From Colius striatus (taxonomy: Eukaryota > Chordata > Aves > Coliiformes > Coliidae): DNA of 64,000 bases. Made by a program: the position numbers and the translations under genes. Shown here in pieces: positions 1 to 13,496 of this stretch (positions within the stretch are counted from its first letter, which is position 1; each line of letters begins with the position of its first letter). The stretch spans positions 32,529,031-32,593,030 of the forward strand of contig NC_084790.1 in NCBI RefSeq assembly GCF_028858725.1, given 5' to 3'. The notes under the pieces were generated by a model, which ran no database searches, was not told where the DNA came from, and saw only the letters and a program-made list of their open reading frames with translations.

Positions 1-3000
1 AGGACTCTTCTGATTTTAGTGACAACATTTGCTATCAGTACTTTGTTAGCTCAGATTTTCATTGTACATGCATGTACATGAAAAAACCTAATTAAACTGC
101 ACATTGTGTTTCCTGCAAGCTTTTTTGTTACCTACATAGAGATGTCAATTTATTATTTGGTTTTCGTGCTACATGTCTCAATTAATACAAATTTTTCCTG
201 TAAGTTCATTTCTGATTAATTCATTTCTACTTGTTTCTGATATGCAGACTGAGATGAAAAAGTAAGACTTTTATGATATTGGCCATCAGACAGCACATAC
301 CTCATTAGCTGTGCATTGTCTACATGACTGTTAATCATCACTGAGGCAATTATCCTAATTTTAGCAAGCGTGTAGCTTGTTAAATGAGTGGTAACTTCTC
401 GCATTTTTACCCAACACGGAGCAAATTGTGTCTGAAATGTAAAGATACTACTATTCTTCTATACTTGTTTATGACTAGTTTGATTTTGCAACCAAGTATA
501 TTATTTTATCATCTGAGTATTCAGCCTGGGTAACTTCCCAGAGCTCTGTGAGTTTTACTGAGAAAAATTATTTACTTCAGCTGAGATTAATGGCTCCATG
601 TGTGCTGTCCCAGTTACACACTTCAACTCATTTCATTTCTGTCCTGTTTGACTCTCCAATATAAAAGAAAGATGTAATGAAATTGAGAAGTCAACAGTTT
701 CAGATCATGCTTTCCACACTGATATAGGAGAAACTGAACACTTGCTCCTTCTTTCACTTCTTCAACCAGTGCTTTTCTGAACAATGTGGAAACTCCAGAG
801 TGAGGGTTTCATGCTATGAAAGACTTTGCACTTGGAAATTTCATCTGACATTGAAAACACATCTTCAAGTGAGATCAGGTTTGGTTTTCTTTTTTACTTC
901 ATCTTACAAAAGTTCTTATTTAAATTTGTGCAGCTTGAGAAAAATTTCAAAATGTGCTGTGGCAGCAGTAGAACTGCACAGCTCATACCAATATGTGTAA
1001 AGATGCCCATAGGTCCCGGCAATTTGGCTTCTTAGTAGAAGTCATCTTTAGTCTAACTATAGAATTTGTTTTAAAAATGTGGTCAGTTGAGAATTCCTCA
1101 GCTTAATGTATAAAGCTATGGTTGCTGATGTTTTTCTCATAGAACTTGATGTCACTTCCTAAATTAATAAGGTACAAGTACAAAGGACAGATGGCCTTAC
1201 TTTGAAAAGAAGTTGATATGTTATTTTAAAGAGTAAATCTTGCAGGGTAATAGCTTCATCAGATCAGTAGCTGTAGGTGCAGCGAAGAAAACTTTGTCTC
1301 TCCTCATGAAATAAAAATTTGTTTTTTTGTAGTGACTAAAGAATAATAATGCCTTTCATCTCATGTATATCACTATAGCTGGTACTATTAGGAGGAAAAT
1401 ATGTCATGTCAGATCTGACAGACTATTACACTTGAAGTTGCTACAGCTCTATGTTTTCATTTTACAGATAAAGAAGACTGAGCTGACTGTGTTTTTCAAA
1501 TGCATGGCACAGCTAGGCAAATGTACTGACCAGATAACTATTTACACACAAGTAACCTGTTTTGTCACTTTATTCCTCTATTTTCTCACTCTCATTCTTC
1601 CCAAATCACTTAAATTCTTTCTTTTCCTTGTCTGTGGTCCCAAAAGTAGTCTTGTCTGAAGATCTGCTTCCTCTGCATGCCATAATGTATCCCATTTGTC
1701 TTAGGCACAGATCATTCATTCTGAAAGGTCCTCTGAGATCGACTCATCTTGAAGGATTCCATATCTGGAAATTATGTCTGGGACTGTCCTAGGACATCTC
1801 TGTGAGAGGCCAAAGTAGAGATTCCCTTCTGAGCTGTTTGACCTTGGGTTCTCACTTGTGTCTCTGGGCTCTTAGGTGATGATGGACATCACATAGGCTG
1901 ATGAGTCCTGTGATGAGTCTGGAGTAAGCAAGGCATAGTATCCTCAGCTTCCACACCTGCTGTTGTGTTTCCCTCTGACTGTTCAGATGAGCTTTTATCA
2001 CAAAACCTAATAACAATTAAAAGTGCATCTGGAAGAGGCCACACCATCTCTCCTTGCACAGCGCTTGAAAATATCTGTTTCACCTCCTGGTAGAGCTCTG
2101 CTCCCAGAGCAGAACACTTAGTAATTCTGCCAGGTACCTTATAAGGGGGCTCACAGGTCTATGTGACTCCAGTATTCTTAGTCTTACAGTCTCACTCCAC
2201 AGGAAGATAACCACAGCACTAACGATGCTGCAGATTTCAAAGTAACTCTATTCAGAGAAAAACATACAACTTGTGTATACTATAGGCTCACTTGAGCTCC
2301 GTTCCCACCTCACCATTCTAATCTTCCCACAACAGGGGCTACTGACCAGCTGTGTCTTGACAATACCATAAAATTGGGAAGATTTCATGGCACTGTATTA
2401 CAGTAAATGATAACAGTATGCCAGGTTTAAAGCAACTTTGCTGTGAGCCTGAAGTCTGCAGGTTCCTGACTTGTCACTAGCGCTGCTTCTTCTTTCCTCT
2501 GCTAGATGACCCAGCAGGTAGAATCTCAAACACCAAGAAAGAGAGAGGTGGAGAAGTTCATATATCAATATATACCTGTATCTATTTATCTACAGTTACA
2601 TACATTTATATGGGAAGTGAATTTTTCATCTCAGAGAACCAAGAATCCTGAAGGACTGAGATAGTCTTCTGATTTCAAGAGAAAAAGTTTCTTACACAAT
2701 GAAACTCAGGAAGACATCATAAGACATTTCTCCCAAACAATCCCAGGTCCTGTTATGATTGTTTCATAATTTGTTCTGACTTCTGTACTCTATGTATTAT
2801 TATTTATATGATAATGCCAACAAAGTGGCAGTGACCAGAAGATTGAAAACAGAAAAAAAGCATCAATTTGGAACAATGGTAGTTTTGACATTAGCAAAAT
2901 GCTCCAGCTTGTTATTTGAGTAATTGTTTTTATTGAAAAGCAGTCATTATTGTGGCTGTCTGTTTTCATCTCTCAATACACAAAAGAAAGGCCTTGCAGA

Positions 3001-6000
3001 CAGCTCTATTCACGGTAAGAAAGATCCAGTTAAATGAAAATGTTAGCACACATGTTCCTCATCTTTGATGATCTGTCACATTTTGAGTTTAAGAAATCAA
3101 AAAGATAACATTTTATTAATTCGTGGTAGTTATGGCGGTTATTTCAGTTATATGAATATTCATTTTGCAGAGAACTGGAGCTTAAAATCTTTAATCTAAG
3201 AGAAAGATAGTAAAAAAGATTTAATTACTCCAAATAATGACAGTTCTTTTAAGTGCCTTTTGAAGCAAATCTCCCTTTGCTGTTTCTCTGCTGGCTTTAG
3301 GTTTTAAAGGTTCTGTCTGCAGTGATACCAGACAGCGATAATCAAGGAAGACTTCAGCCACATTTATTCTATTTGCATCTAGTAAAAAATGTAATAAAGA
3401 CTAAAAGTACTCTTTGGATTAACTGTTCTATATTTTATCCTCATCATGTGACACGTTGCCACTGTAGTGAAGGACCTAAAATTTGTGGATATAAAATCTA
3501 TCTTGGAATGGACTCCAGTGTATTTATTTTAATGGATTTTACATTTCTGGAACATGATTTTGTTTTTGAGGAAGACAATGTAATAGTTCTGAACATCAAA
3601 CTTGGGGACAGGGGTTTTGTTGTGATATTCTTTGAATTAGAAAAATGAAAATAATACACAGTGTAATGATGATGATGAAGGCAGTAGGACTTGGTGGAGT
3701 GCACTTCACAACTACAAACCAGTCCAGCCCTGATCTTACTCTCTTCAGCACTGTCAGAGTTTTTTGTTATTCAGATGACAGCATAGTGCATAATGTTACC
3801 CATAAAACTACTGATTATACAAAATAAAATGTAGTATTTGGGGAATTAAAATAGTATGGAATTACCTTTATTATTTATGGCTACTGTGCCTTTATTGTTA
3901 TGATGTAGGTGGATGCTACTAAGTTCATAGGCTTCACTTAGGAAATGGATGAAGATGGAAGCAAAACATGCCAAAGAAAACAGAAGCAGGCATGTGCATT
4001 TCTACCACTGTTGTACAGGTATCCTAAAGAAAGCCTAATGTGTGTTTTAAGTCCTGCTTTCACTATGATTGTTTCTGGGTTTTATGCAAAAGTTTCTTAA
4101 TGTAGAACAAAAGAGCTGTGGAAGGAGGGATAGGCACCACACGAAATCCTTCACCATAGGATTCACAGTGATGTTTGCTTTTGCAATTATTTTCATTCGC
4201 CCATAATACAGTCTATAATTAAGTCCAAATATGATTTGTGGATTGTAATTTTCATGTGGATCACAGGAAATTTGCCTTCTATCAAGCCAATTATTTTCTG
4301 GGAGAGCCTCTTCTGTATTAACAGGAAAGTCTTTCTCATATATATGTGTTTTACATCAAAGTACCAATGTTCCTTTGCTAGGCAGTGAAACTAAAACATG
4401 TGAAATGATAGATAATGCATTAAATGGAATGGGATGGGATCTTCATTGTATATCAGGGTGTGAAGAACACATTGCCTGTGAAGCTCAGTTTTCCTCCACC
4501 ACTGCAGTATGAACCTGTCATTTTAAAATATTTTGTACGTAATTGATCTCTTCTGGTTTCTTAAGGTTATCAAGAAGAGTTTCATCAATTTATTGTGAAA
4601 ATAGAAAGCAGAAGAAGGGATTATTAATGACTATTATATTATCTGGCACCTGGAAATGGTTAACATATAACAAGATGTAACACTTGAGGATGCAGTTGCA
4701 GTACCTGGTACAATGCCAGGACAGAGCTCATCATAAGTTGCTTAGAGATATTAGTCTGAAGAGCTAGCCTGGGAGAATCTGACCACTTTTCCAGTTGTTT
4801 TGTCCACACGGGAAATGCCACCATTACTGCAGTGAAAGGTACTCTTTCCATTAACCCCCTACTTGCTGATTCCTTGGGAGAAACATCAGTATAGAATAAT
4901 TATGAAATATTTACTCCTTAGCTATTTTTAAGGCAAAAATTTTATACAACTTGCATTATTATTAGACAGAAATCTTAGATAAGCATAGTTACAAATGAAA
5001 ATACCTGTACTTGACACAGGTAACACTACCCAATAAGAATAATAAACAGCTTGTGAACATACAAGAACCTGGGCTGAGAGACTCTTAAAATGGTTTTGTA
5101 ATTCCCACTCTTTGTGGGAGCTTTGTGAAGCTCTTGAATCAAATGTCAAGAGAGAATTAGATGCTGTGATGCTTTCTACTGTCACACCTTCAAGTTATAT
5201 TTCTTTCTTAGAGATAACATTCACAATGTTATCTCTAAGACCAAAAGAAATACTTGCTGTAAAGAAGCTGCCTAGCGCACAGGCATTTTCAAGCATATCC
5301 TTAAAGAAGGCTGACATGGGAATGGTCATCAGGTAGACTGATTTGGGCAACAGTGCCTAATATTGTGAGTTTCCAGGCACTAGTAAATATATGGTTGCTC
5401 TCTTTGCCCAAGATTCTGCAAACTACAAAGCATTGGTCCTGGTGTCAATGAAACAGTGATAAAAGACAACTAAGAAACAGTTGCTGTCAGATGCTGTAGA
5501 GCAGACTAGCCACCAGGTCTTGCAGTTTTTATTGTGAAAGCCACAGTTTTCCCAGCAAAGGAGAGTCAGGAGTAGGCAGGAATCTCAGCACTGTATTATG
5601 TCATTCCCACTTTGCCAAACCTCCTGAAAATTCTCTTGATCCTCCTACTAAAAGCCCTCCTCCTTCTAAGGTATACCCTGGTAACCTCTGTGTTGAAGAA
5701 TTCTGGTGGGAATGGATCTACTCTGGATACAGTAGGTCAATTTCCTGAGCTATGTTGAAAAACATCCTCATTTTTATTGTATTTTATAGGATCCCGCAGG
5801 ATTTTGTATTTCCTGTTCATACCAGTCATTTCACAGATGGTTATATTTCTATGAATAGCTTCTCTTTCTTGTTCATTTATCCAGACTTTTGACTACTATG
5901 ATCATTGTTTTACTCTGACTCATTAATTTTAGCAGTTGGGCAGAAATTCTTCTATTTTTTCCTTTAATACTAGAATTTTCTAATTTAGTGCTCTTTATTC

Positions 6001-9000
6001 AATACAGCTAAATTTTCACTTCAGCTATGCTCTGCTCATTCACCTTCATAACTTTATTTCATAGGAATATAAAGACAAGAATATGGTATTTGTTTAATGT
6101 GTTTTTTATTTTGTTTTATTAACCCATGTTAGGATATAGCAATGGGCTAACCAAGGAAAGAATGACCCAAAACTATTCAGAGGGGGTTGGTGTGAGTGGC
6201 CATGATCATTTGTTTAATGTTAGACCCATACATATGTGCCTATTTTGAGGAAAAAGGATAGTACATGAGTAAAAGATTATTAAGACTAGACAACTAAATA
6301 GCATGATATCCAGGTATCATTCACAGAAGAGTGATAACACTTGCAGGAGTATTGGGAAAGTCTTACTCTCAACTGTCTTCTCCATTAAAATGCAGGGGAA
6401 ATCCCCGCTTTTTCCATAGATTTGTATAGAGCAAAGAAAAGCATTTTCAGGGCTGCAAAAGCAAATTGGGGCAGAAAGAAAGGAAAAGTATGGGGTTTTT
6501 TTCTTATTCTCAAAGGCTGTGGAAGAGGAAAAACAAAGGAAGTCACATTGAGTTTGTTTTAAATGGTTGTGAGACAAATTAATGATGATGGAAGACAATT
6601 TTGGTTTGCTTTTTCATTTGGTATGATATAAAATGTGTATGTCTGAAGGTAAGAACGGCTATATAGGATCCCTTTGGGCCAATTTTGGCCTAATGTCCTC
6701 CAGCCATGTCCTCAAGATGACAATGGTGAAAAGTGTATGCCTAAAGATAGTGTAAAAACTGGGAAAGTTTTAGTTTGGCTTTGCAACAACCTTACCAAAG
6801 AGACTGTTGTGATTTGCATATTAATAATCATTCCCACTTTTAATTGATCCATCATGTTTGTCACTAGGTCATCAGTCAGCCAAAAACTCTGTGTGATCCT
6901 GGCAAGAATGCTTGTTTTTATGAGCCAAAAATTCACCCATGCCTGTGAGTGATACACGCAATGCTGTTAAATCTGCTCTAAAGCAATAGCTGTAGCAGCT
7001 CCTCACAGACAGACATTTCCAGCTGTATATTCAGATGGTGTGTATCTGGCTCAGTTTTACAAAGAGATCAATGACTTAACTCTTAAAAAAACATGAAAAA
7101 CAGGACTAGACAAAATGGCAAAGACTTAGGGTATCTTTTTGATGGTAAATTCATTGTTATCTATGTGAGGTAGACAAATAGTGTGTTTAGGGTGTGTGAC
7201 AGAGGTGTAAATGGGAAAGGTTTATACGACAGCTATGCAGTTACGGTATATTCTTGGATACATTAAACATGAAGATTTTACTGTTTTGGTAAGACCTTGT
7301 TTTGTACAACACAGACACATAATATCTGCATCAAAAGATCTCAGTTGTTTGGATGTGTGATTTAAAAAATGGGAAGAGAATGGGAAGAGCGGGTGCACAT
7401 CTCATACCTTCAGAGCACACCATGATGAGATGTAATGAGACAGAGACAGGCTGCTGGCATGTGCTTAAAAATCAGAAGAAAAGCTGGTGGTTTTGTGGCC
7501 TGTCTTTCTTTACAGAACACTGTACTTCAAGATGCATTTCCAGAAGGAGATCTAATCCTGTCTGCTCCAGGGTTATTTTAGTTTGGAACTAGGTTTCTGT
7601 GTCTCACTTGTTCTGAGTTTAATCATTCTACTTTCAAAAAATACACTTCTCTTCTGGGCTACTAGGAACAACCAAAACTAAATCTTCCACCCACATTGTG
7701 TTATTGCACTGAGTAACTGTTACTTGTTTCTGTGTATGGCAGTGGTTCACTGAATGTTGTTCATGTTGCCATTATATCTCAAGAATCTGTATTTGCTGGA
7801 GTAGATATAATGAATTAAAGTTTTTGTATTATTGAATGTCCTAGTTCTCTTTTCATGTGTAAGTATGTGAGAATTTACATGTGTTGAGTTGATTCTTTCA
7901 GCTCCTGCATAGCAGTTAGGTGCTCCTATTCCATATTAAAAGATGCCAAAGAAGTTTTGCCTAGGTATAAAATGCTTTAGGGAGTTTTAAGGAGCTTGAT
8001 TTTCAGTAACAGGTTCCAGAGGCCTTGTGCTTGACAGTAAAGAATTGCTTAGCAAGTAAGGAATTAGATTGATATTTTGCAAGTGTTGTAACTGGAGCAG
8101 ACGACATAAGAACTCAACTTTGAATATCCAGACTTCAATAACAAAAAGAGCCGGTTTTGAGTATCCCAAGAACATATGAAGGCCTTGATATTTTATATAA
8201 AAATCCAAACAGCATACTCTTGAGAATGTAATTCACTTTGACTGTAGGAGAATATGCTTCTCTTCAGCACTTCTCAGAGTTTGTCTCAAAGAAGTTATAA
8301 ACATTCAAGTTCTAATGCTGTAACACTCTACAGAAATAATACTGTATAACTTTCCTGTAATTTTACCAGTTTTGTGGTTTATGTTCTATTTAGTCTTCTG
8401 CATAGCAATCATTAAGCAATAGCTCCGTAACATATCTCAAATGAAGTATTTTTCAATAACCAAATCCATCATTTTCTGTAACAGGTAAGCATTGATTAGT
8501 AACTCTAGATGTGTCAATCCTGGAGGATTGCCCAGTGCAGCACTACTCTATTGCCCACTACAGCTCTGTTCTATTTCGATCCAATACTAAAAGCAAAGCA
8601 GCCCTATCATCACAGGTAAAGTAATCTCCTTTTCCCTTCAATGCATCAGAGATGCAATGCCTTGGCATTGTTGTTTTCAGGTTCTGATCAGTATCTGTGT
8701 ATATTTATGAATGAATATCTATGCTACCTTGTGCCTTCTAGGCATGTTTGGCAGTATTTGACTACCTAAACATGTACTCATTTTCATTACAGACAGTATA
8801 AGACATTTTGCCTGGTCTGCAGACCTGGCTTGCCATTAAAAACATGCAAGGGCTGTGCTACGTCTGCCAGGCCACAGAGATGTTTCTCACTCCCCATGAA
8901 CTCTTCAATGGCATGAGAAATCCATCTTCAGTCAGTTGAATCCTGCTCTCCTGCTTGAAAAATGGTTCAGGGATCTTGTGCAGGTATGTGCTGTTGAGCC

Positions 9001-9159
9001 CAGGCATGGTCTTCCCTTGTGACCAGAATGAAAATATTGCTGGGGTGAAGACAATGTCAAAGTCCTCATCTACACTGATAATAAAGCCACACTTTTATTG
9101 GATGTATCTTTTGACAGAAATGGAAACAGAACAGCAGACTAGGCCTGGGGTTTTCTGCC
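1..9159. other. AT-rich single-copy intergenic DNA
   Basis: I see no recognisable gene, LTR or CR1 tail in these 9.2 kb. Reading frames are short and interrupted; the longest (3322-3648, 108 codons) resembles no protein I know and lies in AT-rich DNA with no splice or promoter context. The one notable structure is a perfect hairpin at 5206-5240, listed separately. Small A/T runs and an ATATAT-rich patch near 2560-2600 are ordinary low-complexity DNA. Confidence 0.7.
5206..5240. repeat. Perfect 16-bp inverted repeat with 3-nt loop
   Basis: The arm at 5206-5221 is the exact reverse complement of 5225-5240, separated by CAC. A perfect 16-bp stem with a 3-nt loop is uncommon in unique DNA. It is too short for a canonical pre-microRNA hairpin, and I see no larger terminal inverted repeats around it. 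It may be a small palindromic duplication from replication slippage or template switching. Confidence 0.85.
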
Positions 9160-10141
9160 TGTCCTGGTTTAGGCTCATCAAGGAACAAAAGACCACAATT
9201 AGCCTCAAGTACCAAAGACCTGAGGATTACCAAATGTCAGGAAGAGCTTAATTGCTGCTTAAGGTCCAGGACAAAACAGACCAGGCTACTCGGTTTGGGG
9301 AAGAAAACAAGTTAATGTAACACCAACTAAAACACAACCATAAAACCCCAGAACATAACAAACATAACGCAACACAGAGTGGTACAACAATGAACAGTCC
9401 AACCAGCTCTTTAAGAACACCTTCTCCCCACTCCTCCCCTCTTCCCAGGCTCAGAGCCCTGATCCCAGTGTTTTTATCTCCTCCCCCACTGAACGGCTCA
9501 GGGGGACAGGGAGTGGGGTTTCAGTCAGTCTATTCCCGATAGCTTCTGTAGTTTGTCTCTCCTCAGGACAGGTGGGCTCTGCACCCATCCTCCCTGCAAG
9601 TCCATGGGGTACCTCACACACACAGCAGCCCTGCATGGGCTGCTCTGATGTGCATTTATCCCAAAAGCTGCAGCTCCTCTCTGCCTCTCATGTGGGTCTG
9701 CTCTGCAGCACGCAGGCTCTCCAGCACAGCCTGTGCCATGGCTGCCTCCTCACACAGTCTCTGGCCAGTCTGGGTGCACTCACACGGAGCTGCTGGTGGC
9801 TCTCAGTCCTGCCATGGACCGTATGGGTTGCAGGGATACAGCCTGCGTTCTCACCATGGCTTGCAGAGGTCTCTGGTCTGGTGCTCCTCCTTCCTTCCTC
9901 CTTCTCTGGCTGAAGGGTCTGCGTGGTCACCTCCATCTTGTGTCACTCTTACACCTCCTACCAGTGCTTCAAATTCCCGTCCCCAAATAGTGATCGCAGA
10001 GGCGCCAGATTGGCCCAGCCAGGCCGGAGGTGGATGTGAACCCAGGAGTCGGGGGAGAGCCCAAAAATCTCTTTACCAGGTCTTCACTGCAACTCCTCCC
10101 CTTGTTACCAAGCAAAAGCTGCTCCTTGCTAAACCATGACA
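9160..10141 (-). mobile_element. Solo LTR, ~1-kb family (copy 1)
   Basis: The element starts TGTCCTGGTTTA and ends TAAACCATGACA, an imperfect terminal inverted repeat with TG...CA ends. It is flanked by a perfect 5-bp TSD, CTGCC, at 9155-9159 and 10142-10146. It matches 13497-14501 in the same orientation and 34549-35525 in reverse along its whole length. Orientation is inferred from the 34549 copy, where a TATA-like stretch and an ATTAAA poly(A) signal read in the plus direction, so this copy is antisense. No internal retroviral sequence adjoins it, so it is a solo LTR left by LTR-LTR recombination. Frames of 82-163 codons here are chance readings of GC-rich LTR DNA. Confidence 0.9.
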
Positions 10142-10146
10142 CTGCC

Positions 10147-10865
10147 AAAAAAACCAGATGTCATGCAGTCCTGACTGGGAATCGCTAATAATAGATGGAT
10201 TCTACAAATGAGTGCAAATTATGAACTTCATTTTCCTGTAGATATGGCCAAGAAAGGAAAAAGGCTTGCACAATCCATTTTTCTATGGCATGGTGTGATA
10301 TGTGGTTAATGGCAATACAGTCTTTGAGGGGTGTTTCAGTCTCTCTGCACTTCTGAATTATTGTAGTGATGATATTGTTGCAGATAAAAAAGAAAAGATG
10401 TGTAATTTTGTCATAGAAAGAGATATGGAAATTTCTTTAGCTTGCAGAAAAACAGGTGAAATAGATGTCTTCTCAGAAAGAATAATTTCTCAAAAAGCCT
10501 GTGTGACACTGAGAGGTGCATATAGAAAGGTTCGGTTTACTTAACACGTTTTAAGCTACATGCATTCAATATAGCTGAGGGCTTCAAAATTTGAGAATGA
10601 GCCATCTTGTACTTATTTATCCTGTTTTCCACAACACTTAAGCACTTGCATGAGATCCTCTCACTTTTCTCATCTTGAATTAAATCACTGTAAGAGATAA
10701 CTATTTAGTGTGGGGATTCACCATAAAAAATTCCCTCCGCAGGGAAGCACCTAAGTCATATCTTAAAATGCACACTGATGGCTCTCTTCTCTTTTATAAA
10801 GCCAGTAAAGATGTAAGAGGAAAACCCAACTTTTTGCATACTAGGTCAGTGCTTATGGGTGACTA
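10147..10865. other. Unique DNA between LTR and CR1 tail
   Basis: This is AT-rich sequence with no repeat signature that I recognise. An 80-codon open frame (10302-10544) resembles no known protein and is treated as chance. Confidence 0.5.
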
Positions 10866-11062
10866 GGAAAAATTTCTTCACTGTGAGGGTGATGGAGCAC
10901 AGAATGGGCTGCCCAGATGAGTTGTGGAGTCTTCTCTGGAGACATTCAAAACCCACCTGGACAAGTTCCTGTGTGACCTACTCTAGAGGTCCTGCTCTGG
11001 CAGGCCACTTGGAGACAAAGATCTTTTGAGATCCTTTCCAACCTGTAAGATTCTGTGATTCT
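10866..11062 (+). mobile_element. CR1 LINE 3' tail fragment
   Basis: The sequence has the CR1 3' UTR landmarks in order: a 'ttcttcactgtgagggtgatggagca' type block, 'gggctgcccag', 'aaaacccacctgga', 'gttcctgtgtgacct', then 'cctttccaacctgtaagattctgtgattctg'. Only about 200 bp is present, so this is a strongly 5'-truncated insertion, as is usual for CR1. Confidence 0.85.
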
Positions 11063-11435
11063 GCAACTATATGGTAAATATCAACCGTACTAGCTGGACA
11101 TATTCTTCTGAAAAATTGCAAAACTCCCATTTCCACTGAAAATGGTGATTTTTTTTCTTGTGAAAAACATTTACATTTAAAAAAATTATGATATTGCAAA
11201 CATGCAAATAGTTATCAGATTTGATACTTCTGATATTATTTAGACACAACTGGCTTGCCACATTCTTAATCTTTCACACACATATGCACAGCTTTCTGCT
11301 CTTTTGTCTTCAGAGCACCAACTATTGCTGACAGCTCTCCCAAGTACCCATGATAGGTTTACTCATTTTTCTTCTACAGGGCCACTGTGCAATTTCTACT
11401 TTTTTTCCCTTTCAAATAGCACAGTACTATCAACA
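11063..11435. other. Unique spacer between two CR1 copies
   Basis: This is AT-rich sequence without recognisable elements. It separates the CR1 tail at 10866 from the long CR1 that begins near 11436. Confidence 0.5.
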
Positions 11436-12679
11436 GAGGATAACAGATTATCTCAACTAGGAGAGGAGCACTACTGGATCTTATACTCACAAACAAGCAG
11501 GGTCTGGTTGAAGCAGTGAAGGTTGAGGGCAGCCTTGGCTGCAGCAACCACAAGAAGGTGGAGTTCAGGATCTTGTGAGGTAGGAACAGAATACCAAGCA
11601 GGATCACAACCCTGGACTTCAGCAGAGACAACTTTGGCCTTTTCAAGCAATTACCAGGGGACATCTCATGGGACAGGGTATTAGAGGATAAAGGGGCCCA
11701 AATTGGTCTCTGTTCAAAGATCGTTTTTTCCACACTCAAATCAGAGCATCCCAGAGGGTAGGAAATCAAGGAAGGGAGCCAGTAGACCTGAATGGTTAAA
11801 CAGGGAACTGTTGGGTAAACTAATGTGGAAGAAAAGAGTCTATAGATCGTGAAAGGAGGGGATAGCTGAGATGAATATAAGGCTGTTATCAGAGGATGCA
11901 GGGAGGCAACTAGGAAAGCTAAAGCTTTGTTGAAGTTGTGCCTTGCAAGGGAGGTCAAGAACAACAAGAACGGCTTCTTCAAGTACATTGCAAGTAAAAC
12001 TAATACTAGAGGTAATGTAGGTCCACTGTTGAATGAGGCAGGAGCCCTAGTGACAGAGGATACAGAGAAGGCAGAGTTACTGAATGCTTTCTTTGCCTCT
12101 GTCTATACTGCTGGAGATTGTCCTCAGGAGCCCCAGACTCCAAGAGGAAGTCAGATTAAAGGAGGAGTTTTGTTTAGTTGATGAGTACTGGGTTAAGGAT
12201 CAGTTGAGCAATCTAGATGTACATAAACCCATGGGCCCCAATGGGGTGCATCTGAGGGTGCTGAGGGAGCTGGTGAAAGTCGTTGATAAACCACTCTCCA
12301 TCATCTTCAGTAAGTCACGGAGAACAGGAGAGGTGCCTGAGGACTGGAGGAAAGCAAATGATACTCCAGGTTTCAAAAAGGGCAAGAAGGAGGAGGCGGG
12401 TAACTACAGATCTGTCAGTCTCACCTCCATCCCTGGAAAGCTGCTGGAAAGACTTATCTTGGGTGCTGTCTCCAGGCATTTAAAGAACAAGAGGATCATT
12501 AGGAGCAGTTAACAGGGTTTTACCAAAGGGAAGTCATGTTTGACCAACCTGATAGCTTTTTATGAAGATATAACAAGGTGGATAGATGATGGTAGTGCAG
12601 AGGATGTGGCTTATCTCAATTTCAGTAAAACTTTTGACACTGTGTCCCATAGCATCCTGGCAGCAAAACTGAGAAAATG

Positions 12680-13209
12680 TGTGCTGGATTGACTTGCGGA
12701 ATCAAACTCTATAACTCAAAGAGTTATAAAGAAGGTATGTTTATTCGGCGCCGGGCGCATGGGGGATCGCTCCACCACAAACGTGCGCACCCGACTTGGC
12801 AACTTGCTTGGCTTATATTTGTTACAAAGTTACAAAATCATATAATGAGATTATCCGCCTAGACAAAGACACAACCTGTCCCGATTTTCACATGTAAATT
12901 AGGTCTTTTCTTCCTTTTATTTGCGTGATGTCTCCCGGTGATGGCCGGTGATGGTCTTTGGGGCCTTGGGAGATAAAGGCTGATAAGTCCTGAGGCTTTC
13001 TCACCCTTGATCTTCAGATATCCCTTGGCCGCTCGCAGAACCGGTTTCTGCCCTCAAGGAAGTTGGAGGACCCCGGAGGTATTGTGTGAGGAGATAAGCG
13101 TGACCTTTTACAGCTTGTGTGAATTTTGTCCTGTCTGAGAAATAAGCTTTATACTATTGCGATAAGTTAGTATAAGGTTTATTAGCACATGTTAGTATAA
13201 AGCTCTACA
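12680..13209 (-). mobile_element. Solo LTR inside CR1 (~530 bp, GC-richer)
   Basis: CR1 RT sequence stops at about 12679 and resumes at about 13212, leaving a ~530-bp foreign block. On the minus strand it begins TGTAGAGCTTTATAC and ends with CCAGCACA, that is TG...CA. An AATAAA poly(A) signal lies at 12740-12745 (minus sense) and a TATAAA-like stretch lies upstream. The CGGCGCCGGGCGC patch at 12746-12760 is unusually CpG-rich for the window. I could not find a clean TSD, so the borders are good to about 5 bp and a few CR1 bases may have been lost. It does not resemble the other LTR families here. Confidence 0.72.
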
Positions 13210-13496
13210 TCAGGATGATCAGGTAGTGAGGTGGACTGTGAACTGGTTGAAGGGAAGAAGGTAGAGAGTGGTGATCAATGGGGCAGGGTCTAGTTGGAGG
13301 CTTGTGTTTAGCAGAGTCCCTCAGGGATCAGTGCTGGGATCAGTACTATTTAATATATTAATTAATGACCTTGATGAGCGAACAGAGGGCACTGCCAGCA
13401 GGTTTGCTGATGATACTAAACTGGGAGGAGTGGCTCACACACCAGAAGGCTGTGCTGCTGTTCAACGAGACCTGGACAGGCTGGAGAATTGGGCAG

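Noticed and set aside
3322..3648. 108-codon open frame in unique DNA
   Set aside because: I recognise no protein family, splice context or promoter; the composition fits chance in AT-rich DNA.
11374..11988. 204-codon open frame on the minus strand
   Set aside because: It lies antisense to the decayed CR1 endonuclease-RT linker and shows no family features; it is a shadow of CR1.
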